46,376 bases of DNA from CAZYAK01 sp964403335 (GCA_964403335.1 CAYOFI010000012.1:1-46376), one strand, 5' to 3'. Numbered from the stretch's first letter, positions 24,153-33,492 are shown. Translations and numbers: made by a program. The notes: a model not told the origin generated them from the sequence alone.

Positions 24153-27100
24153 ACAGAAGGAGTGAAGGAAGATTCTTGATTCGTATTTATCCATTTCATT
24201 CTCTTATTTTCAGCATTCCTTAGCCAGTCATTTGTTGAAGGATCCCATTGGAACCATGCTTTTTCTACTTTGTCCCATACTACCGCCTTCATTTCCTCTA
24301 GCTTCTGTCCCTCAAATTCTTGCAGACGCCAGAAGACTCGAGAATGCTCTTGATCGACAGTTGGGATCTGCGCAGTGCGATCCAATATAAGATGTACTTT
24401 GGCAACAGGATCGACATTTACCGTCATAAACGCACCAAGTGTCTCATTCCAAATCACATCAGAGATACTAGAATCTTCCCACTCGCCCTGTAGTCCATCT
24501 GCTCCAATATCAAAAGCTTTTGCGATCATGCCAAAACCTTGTTTTGTATCCATTAACAATTTCCGAAGATCGACAGAAGTCCCCGTCAGAGAACCCATTA
24601 GAACTTCAAAATGAAGATGAAATGCATTATTGGCACCTTCATCTCCTACCTGTCCAATTTGATCATCCTTCTTAATATCCATACCAATAGTGAGGTTCAT
24701 GGTTTGCCCATTTCGATGAACCGCCAAATTCTGCATATGTAAATATTTGGTGTACCACTTAAATGTCGTTCCATCTGCAGCAATCGCTTCATGTTCGATA
24801 ATCACGGTATTAGTGTTATCTCCACCGGCCTTGATCACTTTACCGTCTGCAGATGCATAGACGGGTTCTCCTGCATCACCGCTAGCTAAATTGAGATCTA
24901 CAGCATTTACAGCCCCTCCATCATGAAAGTCCGACCCGATCATCCAATACCATTGCTCAGGACTACGAATTACAAAGTGTTCTTTATCTGCCAATTGCCT
25001 GAGAATCGTTTTCTCTTTTTCGGCTTGTTCCTGATTTTCATTTGTCGATAATCCTGAATTTTTTACCAATTCCACCTGCACCGGCTTCGAGATATTCTCC
25101 CCCTGCAATCCAGATAGCGAGGTATCTCCGGTCGGCCACAGCGCTAGTTTGAAACTCAACAGACCGAAATATCCGTTTCCCCCGCCAACTTGATTAATGA
25201 TGGCACTGGTGGAGATTTCCACGGTATTAGCATCTATAAAACGCACAGCCAGACCGATGTCAGATAATTGCTCTTCCGTAAGAGCGTTGATTATGTAAAC
25301 ACGTTGCGCAGCTGGAGAAAAATTCTGCATACCTGTGGGAAGTGCGATATCGAAGGTCAAGCGGATGACGTCATCCTCTTTACCGTAGCTGGTTTTGTCT
25401 GGGGTAACGGCTGCCAGCTCCACTTGCATAGGAGCATGAGCGATTTTCTTGGATGTATCGGAACCGAGGAAAATATGTCCCATACCTGCCGCGGTGAATT
25501 CAGAGATAAGCATTTTTTGGAATCTCTGAAAGTCGTGAGTCCGGCCAGCATGCCAGATGTATCGCGCTCGTACGCCAAGCACTTTTTCTGCTTCCACCAG
25601 AGCGGATTTGAAATCCGCATCGTTCATGGAAAATCCTTTCTGATACAGGCCATGGAAAATTCTCCCGGCAATCGTGTCATCACGGACATATTGTCCACCG
25701 ATCATCGGATACTCCTGTGTGTTGGAATCTTGATAGAGCGACAGCAGATGTGCTTTTGCCTGTTCCAGAGTTTGTCCGGCAAGTTGTGCGCGTTGTTCAT
25801 TTAATTCTTGCTCTGCACCGCCGATTCCAGAAATTTCTTCAGCTGTAGCAAGCCATTGATCATTTTGCTGTATTTGCATCTCCAATCCATTTCCTGCCAC
25901 CCTATACATCCCCTCCACCCCCCAAATCCCCGCCACTCTCCGCTCCACATCCGGCTCACTGGAATACACCGCCACAAACGTTTGCTGCAGTTTGGGCGTC
26001 AACGTGTCTAACGACGGGCCCACGACCGCAGTCCCTGCGAAATACTTCTGCAACACTCCCGGGTCAGTATTCAAAATCAGGCGGGCGATGCGGGTGGAGA
26101 AGGGGGTGTTGAAGGCGTCGGCGTGGTCGCGGATATAAATAACGCTTTGTTCGAATTGCCGGATGATCTTGGCGTCATACGCATTGGCTTCGGCTTCGCG
26201 ATTGGCGCCGGATGCAAGGGCGCGGGTGCTGTGGTTGAGGTCGAGGACAGTCTGGTAGAGCCTATAGAAGTTATTGCTTACGCCCTCAGCGATCGCTGCG
26301 GCGGTGGTGAGGCTGAGCGGAACGGTTTGCTTCCATGCGTCACTGCCCTGCTCGCCGGCCCGGCGGGCTTCCTCGCTCCCGTAGGCGGCGCGGATGGCGT
26401 CCAGGAGGCGGGCGTATTCCGTGTTGTACTGTTGTTGCGCGCTTTGCAACGTATCGAGACGGCTTTCGACCAGAGATTGGTAGCGTGTGGAGTACGCCTG
26501 GCCGTCCCACTGTCCCGTGAAGAGATAGGCGTTGCGCCGGAGGGCGGCCAAATCATCATCCTGGGTGCGGCCGAAGAGAGCGGGATTGATGCGGATGGCG
26601 AAGTCGCGGACGGAGGGGATAGAGAGTCCGAGGGTGGAGAGGGCGCTTTCGGCGAAGGTGCGTTGGAAGGTTGGACTCCAGTCCAGGCTGCGTTCGGTGA
26701 CGGTCACCGAGGCGGACAAGTCCGCTGCCGAGTTCGCGGAGACGTCACGCCAACTGTTGGTGGTGATGTCCCAGACCCATGCGCGGTTGGTGAGCGTGTC
26801 TGTGGCGATGATCGAGTCGTCGTGCGCCGAGAGATTGAGCATCGCGCCGGAGTCAGTTGTGAGCGCATTCATCTGCATCCGTGCCTGTGCGGGAAGACTG
26901 TTCAGCAGATCGCCATCGTGCAGACGTTCCGGAGCACCCGTCACGAAGGCCATCCCGCCCAAGCTGACGTTGAACGTCGCCAATACTTGAGGGGCGTATG
27001 ACGGGTTTTTGATGGACTGTAAGAATTCCTGCTCCGTCATCACTTTGCCGTCTTTCCAGACGAGCCAGGTGTTCAACGTTGTCGACCATGCACTCTCCTC

Positions 27101-30100
27101 ACCTTGGCCCAATGCATTTTTGTGGACCGAGCCGCCTTTCAATTCCAGTCCGTATTGCGTGGCGAATGCCGCGGCTTGTTCGACCGTGCTGCGGGCGACG
27201 AATGCTCCGCGTTCCGGCAGAATACCCGTTGCGCCGATGTACGTGGTGGCTGTGCGGCCGACGGCGAGGAAGGCATTGGTGTCGGCGAGAGCGGCTGCGG
27301 AGAGTCCGCTCAAGAAGGAACGGTTCATGTATTGGACAAAGCCCGTACCGTTTTCCACGTACACACGCGCGACAGGAACGCCCTGTGCATTGAGGAATTC
27401 CCCTTCGCGTACGTGGTCGTTGTTGGGAGAGCCGAGCGTCATGCGCACCGCCCCAAGTTGCGAGACAAGAATGCCGGCGGCGTATGTTTCTCGCAGCCCG
27501 TATCCGTGCTCCGCGGCAAACGCGTCTAAGCCGTCGTCGGGTACGAGAGTTTCCAGCAGCTCGGGGCGACTGTGGAACAGAGGATCGAGCGTGGCGATAA
27601 CGACTCTGTTTTCGACGACATCGCCGTTTGGACGGATTTCGAAGTTGCGGTCGAGTGCGGTGGAGTAGAAACGGACGCCATTGTCGGCTGTTTCATTCCG
27701 GCTTCCGGATGTCAGGCCACTGAGCCGATATGCCTGTTGGAAATCCGCTGCGGTTTGCCGTGCCTGGGGCGTGAGTGTTTGTAAGAGAGCCTGGCGCTCG
27801 GACGGACGTACGAGCGGGCGGGATACTGTCTGATTGGTAGCCGCGTTCCGTTCGCGGATGGTGAGCGATGCCGTGAGTTGGTCGAGTGCGGTCTGCGCGG
27901 CAACAGCGTTCTGTCCCGTCACTACGGACACGCGCGCCTGCCAGAGCTCTTTTGCATCCCACGGTCCTTCCGTGGTCTTGCTCAAGATGGCGATGGATCG
28001 TGCGAAGACCGTGTGCGACAACGTTCCCGCGCCTTCCAACAACGCGGATTTGAGCGCATCCGTCCCGCGCGCGCCGGCAAGACTCAAAAGATCAACACCT
28101 GCGGGTGCGGGGGAAGCGAGTGTGGCGGGCGTAAGCGAGCCGTACGCGGCAGCGCGTTGACTCATGCTCTGTGCAAGTGCATCCGCGGCGTCGGAAAGTG
28201 TGGCATCGGTGGCGGAACCGTTCAGTGCATTCCAGAGAGCGGTCTGTGCTTCCAGTACCTGTGTATCAGCATCTTCCGTGGAAGTGGACATCGACAGGAG
28301 TTCATTGGATGTGACGGTGGCGTCACCATTCAGGACCGTCGCCATCTGCAGTGCGTAATCGGCGAAGAACGCATCAACCGCGGCTTCGTCGGTTTCGGTG
28401 GCAGTGAGGAAATCGAAGGCCGCTTGTTGTTGTGTGTCGATCGCGGCGATCTGGTCCAGAATATTTGTGCGTGCAGCGGCGATCTCTCCTGCAGTTTTGT
28501 GTCCCGTCGGTACGCTGCCTACAAGCGCATCGCGAATCTGGATCAATTCCGCGCGTGTGGTGGGCGATTGCGGGAGCGAGGGGAACGACGCCAGGACGCT
28601 TTGCGTCGCGGCGCTCAGCGTCACACCCGATGCCGGTCGTGCGTTTGCCGGGACACTCAAGGCGCCGATGGAGGTGTAGAAACTTTCTCCGGATGCCCAC
28701 GTGGTTTCTTGAATAAGCAGTGTCTGACTACCGGGCAGGAAACGCAGCTTCAGGATTTCCGTTCCCTCCGGATAGGGTGTGAAGGAAGACTGCTGCACCG
28801 TTCCGTTGGTGAAGGTGTAGACCGTCGCGCCCGTTTTATCACTGCTCGTCAGTCCGCGGCCGACCGCGAAAGCATTGCCCGCGTCGTTCCACACCGCCGA
28901 GGTGACGTAGCCCGCTCCCGCTTCGGTGACGGCGGTGACCACGGCTCCGGTTGCGGCGTTATACACGTAGACGTGTCCGTTCGATCCCGCAGCCAGAAGA
29001 TAGGTGCCATCGGGACTGATGGAGAAGGACGTGACGGAGCCCGTGATACCTTCATACTTCCGCTTGAGCGCGCCCGTCGCGGCGTCGTATGCGGCGATGT
29101 ATCCCGAGGTGGAGCTGGTGTGGACGTCGGTGTAGTACTCGTTTCCGTCTCTGGAAAAAGCGGAGCTATAGGTGCCGACGGATGACACGCTCGTGTGCAT
29201 GGCCTCCGCTCCGGTCGCCACCGTGAAGACGTACGACTGACCCGTGGCTTTGGCCACGGACACGCGCGTGCCATCGGGACTGAAGTGCGCATCATTCACA
29301 CCGGCGGTGCCGAAATTTTTCTCCATGATCAGTTCGCCGCCAGTCGCGCTGCGCACCTGCACTTTCCAGGTATTTCCTTCTTTGCCGCTCACAACAAAAC
29401 ATGTTCCGCTTGGCGACCATTCGATCGCCGACGCGCCGGTGATGCCCGTCTCAAAACCGCGGACTTGCTGTCCGGTCTTGGTATCCAGCACCGATGCCGA
29501 TCCGTTATCGCGGATCGCCAAGATTTGCGTGCCGTTGGGCGACACGGAGAAGCGCACAAAAGGATGCAGCGGAACGCCGTCGATGCCCTGCAGATGCGTG
29601 CGATTGTTGGTTTGCCACTGCGGCGTGGTGATCTGCGGGATCGTGGCGATCTTGCCGTCGATCTCCGTGGCGGCTGCCAGTTTTTGAGCGGAATCATCGA
29701 GTGTGGCAAGTTGCTGATTGAGGCCGCTTCTTTGTGATGCCAGCGTATCGATCTGTTGCTGATACGTAGCTTCTTGCGTATCCAAAGTAGAGACGGCGGT
29801 CGTGCGCGATTGCGCGACTTGGTCATAGACCGCTTGCTGCGTGGGCGTGAGCGAGGGCATGTTGCGGTCTTCGAGGTGTTCCAGAGATGGAGACCTGTGT
29901 GTCGATTCATGGGACTGTTGCTTGTCAGATGTGTGATGTCCTGTAAAAGGCGGAGTTCGCGGGGCTTGAGTATCGTGACTGGATTGCTGACACAGTCGTT
30001 CTACCTGCTGTTTCCAGCGCGCTATTTCTCCCGGGATACGCTGCCGCCAGCGTTTGCGATCTGCTTGTTCGCGGAGCCAGAGCTCCCGTTCTCTCTCCTT

Positions 30101-30586
30101 TTCTTTTTCGTTCAATGCGGCGGGAATGTCCTGATGAATCGGTTGAATTTTTGCGTAGTGATCTTCCGCGATGCGCTTTGCTTCCGCCAGAATCACCGCA
30201 AGCGGGATCGCCGCGTCTCCCCGCAATGCGGTGAGGCGGCGGTAGGCGTCCGCGACTTTCCGGTCCGTCAGGACGTTATGCCCGCCGTGATGCGCATCCA
30301 CGCAGGATTCTATGGCGACGGAAAGCACGTCGCGTAAGAGCGGATCATTCGACACGGGTAATAGGGACGACTGAAGAAGTCCCGGGAGAGCATTGGGGAG
30401 AGAGCCGTACGTCTGTTTTTCATCGACGGAGGTTTCACCAGGGGATTTCATGGGAGGGGTCGGAAAAGAAGTACGCGAGTATCGAATCATGCGCGCGCCT
30501 ATCGTGGCAGTGTACTTTTGCGACTTGGTTTCGTCATTCTGATTTTTTGGTCTTCGTACTGCGGCTTCCGGACGTTCCATGTGCAT
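24149..30586 (-). CDS. giant coiled-coil/beta-propeller protein with C-terminal M23 peptidase domain
   Basis: 2145 residues. Approximate layout: Pro/charged N-terminus (1-240); coiled coil (~242-312); WD40/TolB-like propeller (~330-635) with repeated SPDGT-type blades; long helical-beta region (~640-1570); beta-sandwich (~1755-1850); M23 (LytM) domain (~1870-2000) with HDGGAVNAVDLN, GEPVYASADGKV, YLHMQN and HLHFEV; a ~145-residue tail. M23 enzymes cut peptidoglycan cross-bridges. No signal peptide is visible, so the export route is unclear. A TATAAA lies 17 nt before the ATG at 30586; ATGs at 30490 and 30451 are alternative starts. The C-terminal ~575 residues are encoded by lower-GC DNA. The stop overlaps the next lipoprotein start. 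Confidence 0.88.
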   Translation of the reverse strand: MHMERPEAAVRRPKNQNDETKSQKYTATIGARMIRYSRTSFPTPPMKSPGETSVDEKQTYGSLPNALPGLLQSSLLPVSNDPLLRDVLSVAIESCVDAHHGGHNVLTDRKVADAYRRLTALRGDAAIPLAVILAEAKRIAEDHYAKIQPIHQDIPAALNEKEKERERELWLREQADRKRWRQRIPGEIARWKQQVERLCQQSSHDTQAPRTPPFTGHHTSDKQQSHESTHRSPSLEHLEDRNMPSLTPTQQAVYDQVAQSRTTAVSTLDTQEATYQQQIDTLASQRSGLNQQLATLDDSAQKLAAATEIDGKIATIPQITTPQWQTNNRTHLQGIDGVPLHPFVRFSVSPNGTQILAIRDNGSASVLDTKTGQQVRGFETGITGASAIEWSPSGTCFVVSGKEGNTWKVQVRSATGGELIMEKNFGTAGVNDAHFSPDGTRVSVAKATGQSYVFTVATGAEAMHTSVSSVGTYSSAFSRDGNEYYTDVHTSSTSGYIAAYDAATGALKRKYEGITGSVTSFSISPDGTYLLAAGSNGHVYVYNAATGAVVTAVTEAGAGYVTSAVWNDAGNAFAVGRGLTSSDKTGATVYTFTNGTVQQSSFTPYPEGTEILKLRFLPGSQTLLIQETTWASGESFYTSIGALSVPANARPASGVTLSAATQSVLASFPSLPQSPTTRAELIQIRDALVGSVPTGHKTAGEIAAARTNILDQIAAIDTQQQAAFDFLTATETDEAAVDAFFADYALQMATVLNGDATVTSNELLSMSTSTEDADTQVLEAQTALWNALNGSATDATLSDAADALAQSMSQRAAAYGSLTPATLASPAPAGVDLLSLAGARGTDALKSALLEGAGTLSHTVFARSIAILSKTTEGPWDAKELWQARVSVVTGQNAVAAQTALDQLTASLTIRERNAATNQTVSRPLVRPSERQALLQTLTPQARQTAADFQQAYRLSGLTSGSRNETADNGVRFYSTALDRNFEIRPNGDVVENRVVIATLDPLFHSRPELLETLVPDDGLDAFAAEHGYGLRETYAAGILVSQLGAVRMTLGSPNNDHVREGEFLNAQGVPVARVYVENGTGFVQYMNRSFLSGLSAAALADTNAFLAVGRTATTYIGATGILPERGAFVARSTVEQAAAFATQYGLELKGGSVHKNALGQGEESAWSTTLNTWLVWKDGKVMTEQEFLQSIKNPSYAPQVLATFNVSLGGMAFVTGAPERLHDGDLLNSLPAQARMQMNALTTDSGAMLNLSAHDDSIIATDTLTNRAWVWDITTNSWRDVSANSAADLSASVTVTERSLDWSPTFQRTFAESALSTLGLSIPSVRDFAIRINPALFGRTQDDDLAALRRNAYLFTGQWDGQAYSTRYQSLVESRLDTLQSAQQQYNTEYARLLDAIRAAYGSEEARRAGEQGSDAWKQTVPLSLTTAAAIAEGVSNNFYRLYQTVLDLNHSTRALASGANREAEANAYDAKIIRQFEQSVIYIRDHADAFNTPFSTRIARLILNTDPGVLQKYFAGTAVVGPSLDTLTPKLQQTFVAVYSSEPDVERRVAGIWGVEGMYRVAGNGLEMQIQQNDQWLATAEEISGIGGAEQELNEQRAQLAGQTLEQAKAHLLSLYQDSNTQEYPMIGGQYVRDDTIAGRIFHGLYQKGFSMNDADFKSALVEAEKVLGVRARYIWHAGRTHDFQRFQKMLISEFTAAGMGHIFLGSDTSKKIAHAPMQVELAAVTPDKTSYGKEDDVIRLTFDIALPTGMQNFSPAAQRVYIINALTEEQLSDIGLAVRFIDANTVEISTSAIINQVGGGNGYFGLLSFKLALWPTGDTSLSGLQGENISKPVQVELVKNSGLSTNENQEQAEKEKTILRQLADKEHFVIRSPEQWYWMIGSDFHDGGAVNAVDLNLASGDAGEPVYASADGKVIKAGGDNTNTVIIEHEAIAADGTTFKWYTKYLHMQNLAVHRNGQTMNLTIGMDIKKDDQIGQVGDEGANNAFHLHFEVLMGSLTGTSVDLRKLLMDTKQGFGMIAKAFDIGADGLQGEWEDSSISDVIWNETLGAFMTVNVDPVAKVHLILDRTAQIPTVDQEHSRVFWRLQEFEGQKLEEMKAVVWDKVEKAWFQWDPSTNDWLRNAENKRMKWINTNQESSFTPSV

Positions 30587-30594
30587 GTGGAACG
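30573..30594. repeat. CGTTCCA-N8-TGGAACG element, copy 2
   Basis: Same 7-bp arms and 8-nt spacer as at 23035, at the 5' edge of the giant gene. It overlaps the most upstream start codon (30586), so it would fold in the leader or first codons of the mRNA. Confidence 0.65.
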
Positions 30595-30709
30595 CCCCCC
30601 TGATTTATACTTCATAAACTGAATTTGTATCTTTTGCAATATTCTATAATCGAACATTATCTTCCAGTGCATACAACAGGCAGAAGTTGCCGCACTGAGA
30701 TTGAACCTC

Positions 30710-31600
30710 TTACATCTGCTTGCACTTGCCGATATCCGTGGCGGTATCCGTCACCTGACAGAAGTACCCCATGGGACAGAGAATGCCCGCCGGTCCTCCG
30801 CAGGGTTTGCCGGCGGCAGAGGCGCCCGTACCCGTGACAGGCTTGGCCGAGGCGCGCGAAGAGGACGCACCGGAGAACTTGAGCGTACGCATATACGACA
30901 GTACGCGTTCGGTCTCCGCCGCACGGTCTTCTTTTGCCGCAGAAATATCGATGGGCAGACGGAACGAGAACGCGAGCACTTTGCCCGCATTCGCCGCGCC
31001 ATCCAGCGCGATAGTGAAAATCACCAGCGGCTGATCGGTATAGCTGATCATCACGGCTTTGCGGGTATTGAGCATAAGAGGCATGAGCGTCATGGAGGAG
31101 CCCGACGCCGTCATCGCCGTGAAATCGAATGGCAGGTTTTTGGTGTCTTCACGCGCGATGCGCAGAGCCGGGACGGACGATCCCGACACGGTGAATTGCG
31201 CCTGCGACGTGGTGACATTGCCGTCCCAACTGCGCGGAAGCTCGATCGTGATGCCGAACCCCGGCATGGCCCACGCACGCAATTTTTCCGCTTCCCCGCC
31301 GACGATCTCCGTCACCACGAACACGGGAAGATCGCGCGGATCGACGTTCGGCTCAAACGTCCCTTTCAGGGTGACGCTGCGTTTCTCGTACGGCAGCAAC
31401 GCCACCGTAGTGCTCTCCACGTAATACGCATGTTTTGGATCGACTTGCAGAAGGTGCGTTCCGCGGCGGGTAAGGGAAATGCCCACGCGCGTGATGGTGC
31501 CCTTCACGGTCTGTTCTCCGACAGGAAGCGGCTCGACGATGTTGCACGCAGCCACTGTCAGCACACTGAGACAAGCGACGGACAGGAGAATGCGACGCAT
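30710..31600 (-). CDS. lipoprotein with Cys-rich C-terminus
   Basis: 296 residues. The signal peptide ends at VAAC (Cys19). The first ~100 mature residues look like a beta-barrel domain (VKGTITRVGISLTRRGTHLLQV), and a second beta-rich domain follows (residues ~115-245). After a Ser/Ala linker the last ~33 residues hold CGGPAGILCPMGYFC and a final GKC, a small disulfide knot seen at the ends of many secreted proteins. It is probably anchored on the outer face of the membrane. No binding partner is evident. It lies between the giant gene and the sigma4-HARE regulator on the same strand. Confidence 0.8.
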   Translation of the reverse strand: MRRILLSVACLSVLTVAACNIVEPLPVGEQTVKGTITRVGISLTRRGTHLLQVDPKHAYYVESTTVALLPYEKRSVTLKGTFEPNVDPRDLPVFVVTEIVGGEAEKLRAWAMPGFGITIELPRSWDGNVTTSQAQFTVSGSSVPALRIAREDTKNLPFDFTAMTASGSSMTLMPLMLNTRKAVMISYTDQPLVIFTIALDGAANAGKVLAFSFRLPIDISAAKEDRAAETERVLSYMRTLKFSGASSSRASAKPVTGTGASAAGKPCGGPAGILCPMGYFCQVTDTATDIGKCKQM

Positions 31601-31640
31601 GGAGAAGGGGGAGAACGGGGCGGATCGTAGCTGGGGAGTA

Positions 31641-31754
31641 CGAGGAGATCAAAGAGATCGAGGAGATCAAGGAGGTCAAGGAAACGAAAAAGGAAGCCTT
31701 TCGGCTTCCCTGATCTTTGATCTCTTTGATCTCCTTGACGCCCTTGATCTCCTT
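31641..31754. repeat. hairpin of degenerate 9-nt units after the sigma4-HARE gene
   Basis: Left arm 31641-31690 is a tandem of GAGGAGATC/AAAGAGATC nonamers; right arm 31711-31754 is TGATCTCTT/TGATCTCCT nonamers, its reverse complement. Between them a compact GGAAGCC/GGCTTCC hairpin caps the structure. The right arm ends 1 nt before the stop codon of the minus-strand regulator gene, so it is its 3' untranslated region. Confidence 0.8.
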
Positions 31755-31755
31755 C

Positions 31756-32874
31756 TCAGGCCACTCCCGCCGTCTTCTTGCTGGGATCGAAAGCGTAGAC
31801 CGCGCGACCCACGCGGGTGAAGTACGGCATTTTCTGGAGGTTGAGGGAGATGGTGCCGACTTTGACGGTGCGCTGCTTGGCGACCTCGGAGATGATCTCT
31901 TTCTTGGACAAAGGACCCTTCTCCTTGAGGATACGCTCGATGACATCGGCGACCGTGCCCGGCTCAAAGCCCCACTCACGGAGCGCGTACAACCCGCGGC
32001 CGACGAGGACGAATTGCGGGTAGCGGATGAGTTCGTTGTGGACGGCCTGCACCGTGACGTTTTTATGATCGAAGCCTGCTTCGCGGATGCGGTTGGCGAT
32101 CTCCATGAAGTGCAGCGGAGCGCCGGATTTCTTGAGGATGATTTCGACTTTATCGCGGATGGAACGGGGGCGAACGAAGCGCCATTCGGTCAGTCCCCAT
32201 CCTTCGTCGATCTCGCGGAGACGTTCGTCGATCTTGAGACAGCTTTGAATAAGCTCCGGGCTGGGAACGCGGTCTTTGAAGAGGTTGAGGGATTGGATGG
32301 CAGAGATGAGTTCGTCGGTCTTCATGCAGGTCTTGCGCTTCTTGAGGATCTTGACCATGTGCTCGACGATGAGCGAAATGTCTTCGGACTGGAGGGAGGT
32401 CAAACGCCACAATGCGCGGAAGCTGGGCGTGCGTGCCGTGTTGCTCATCTCCTGATCGATGGAGAAGGAGAGGCGGAGCACCGATCCGTCCACAGCGGTG
32501 CTGTTTTGGATGCGGCGGAGCACCTGGCTGACCAGTTCGTCTTCCGGCATGACGCCGCCGTGGGCGCGCAGGATGCCTTTGGCGAGTTCATTGACCTCAT
32601 CAAGACGCGTGGTGCGCACCGTGCGCTTGAGCTTGCTGAGAGCAATACTCTCGATCTGGCGAATACGCTCGCGGGTGACTTTAAAGTGCTTGCCGATCTT
32701 ATCCAGCGTCTGCTTGGGTTGTCCGAAGAGCGCGAACCGCTTTTTAATGACTGTCACCTCCTTTTCCGTCAGCACCAAAAACAGCGTGCTCAGCAACTCC
32801 TGCAAATTCATGCTGAGTTGTTGCGAAGCGGTGGTAAAGGAAGCGGACGTTGCGGTGGAGGCGGGGGCGGACAT
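31756..32874 (-). CDS. sigma-70 region 4 / HARE-HTH fusion regulator
   Basis: 372 residues. Residues ~35-84 match sigma-70 region 4 (LTEKEVTVIKKRFALF, then the helix-turn-helix TLDKIGKHFKVTRERIRQIE). Regions 1-3 of a sigma factor are absent. A helical middle (~90-225) is followed by two tandem winged-helix domains of the HARE-HTH/RpoE-delta type: ~230-290 (RDKVEIILKKSGAPLHFMEIANRIREAG) and ~295-365 (IERILKEKGPLSKKEIISEVAKQ). It probably binds promoter or polymerase sites rather than acting as a full sigma factor. It is followed by the 9-nt-unit hairpin. Confidence 0.85.
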   Translation of the reverse strand: MSAPASTATSASFTTASQQLSMNLQELLSTLFLVLTEKEVTVIKKRFALFGQPKQTLDKIGKHFKVTRERIRQIESIALSKLKRTVRTTRLDEVNELAKGILRAHGGVMPEDELVSQVLRRIQNSTAVDGSVLRLSFSIDQEMSNTARTPSFRALWRLTSLQSEDISLIVEHMVKILKKRKTCMKTDELISAIQSLNLFKDRVPSPELIQSCLKIDERLREIDEGWGLTEWRFVRPRSIRDKVEIILKKSGAPLHFMEIANRIREAGFDHKNVTVQAVHNELIRYPQFVLVGRGLYALREWGFEPGTVADVIERILKEKGPLSKKEIISEVAKQRTVKVGTISLNLQKMPYFTRVGRAVYAFDPSKKTAGVA

Positions 32875-33092
32875 AAAGCAGGGAAAGAAAGAACAACCCT
32901 CGTTTTACCAGAGAATTGACAGGAGCAAAAGATCTTCGGTCGGTTGGGCTAGACGCTTTTGCCGCGTTAGTACTCGCTGGTGAATTGTAAGGAGCGTTGG
33001 ACGTGAAAGACCTAAGAAAGCTATTCTAATAGCATTTTTACATTTGTCAAATATGATTTTCGGGTCAATTTTTGATAGTAATTCGCCCCAAC
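32875..33092. other. AT-richer intergenic region, possible small RNA
   Basis: About 218 bases between ruvX and the regulator gene. A small hairpin GCTATT-CT-AATAGC (33020-33033) followed by ATTTTT could end a plus-strand transcript. TTGACA is present at 32916-32921 but without a matching -10 at normal spacing. A 70-codon minus-strand frame (32905-33117) crosses the region, but it overlaps the ruvX end and lacks start signals. Confidence 0.3.
33020..33039 (+). terminator. possible intrinsic terminator
   Basis: A 6-bp perfect stem with a 2-nt loop is followed by ATTTTT. The stem is A/T-rich and short, so termination strength is doubtful, and no plus-strand gene ends here. Confidence 0.3.
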
Positions 33093-33482
33093 TCAGAGGG
33101 TCAAGAGGAGAGCGCATGCCGCTGCCGCATCCCCGTCATAAGCAGATGGAGGAGGGGAGTGACGCGCGTGTTTGTGGGAGTGCACTTTGACCGTCGTGTA
33201 GCGCTCATCGCGGAAAAGAATCGAGGGAACCACGCTCTGCAATTGCTCGGCGACGGCGCGCACATAGCCGACCTGTTCGCCTTCGGTTCCATCGGGAAGA
33301 AGGGGAAGACCGATCACCAGTTGACCGACCGACCGTGCCTTGATGATCTCTGTCACCCGTTCGATCAACAGCGTCTCCGTCGTATGGGCGATGGTTTCCA
33401 ACGGCACCGGCACCCCCGTCGCCTCCGGCAAAAAAGCCACCCCCGTCCGGCGCTTGCCGATATCGAGAGCGAGAATATTCAT
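33093..33482 (-). CDS. ruvX: RuvX/YqgF-family Holliday junction resolvase-like protein
   Basis: 129 residues with the RNase H-like fold: ALDIGKRRTGVAF at the start (first catalytic Asp), VIGLPLLPDGTEGEQ, LFRDERYTTVKV (catalytic Glu) and the C-terminal YDGDAAAACALLL with the last acidic residue. YqgF proteins act in 16S rRNA 5'-end processing and resemble Holliday junction resolvases. It begins 10 nt after the rpsT stop on the same strand, so the two are co-transcribed. Length is slightly below the usual ~138. Confidence 0.93.
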   Translation of the reverse strand: MNILALDIGKRRTGVAFLPEATGVPVPLETIAHTTETLLIERVTEIIKARSVGQLVIGLPLLPDGTEGEQVGYVRAVAEQLQSVVPSILFRDERYTTVKVHSHKHARHSPPPSAYDGDAAAACALLLTL

Positions 33483-33492
33483 AGAGAGGCGA

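Noticed and set aside
32905..33117. 70-codon minus-strand frame after ruvX
   Set aside because: It overlaps the ruvX end, has no -10 or Shine-Dalgarno and no recognised family; it is mentioned only in the intergenic entry.
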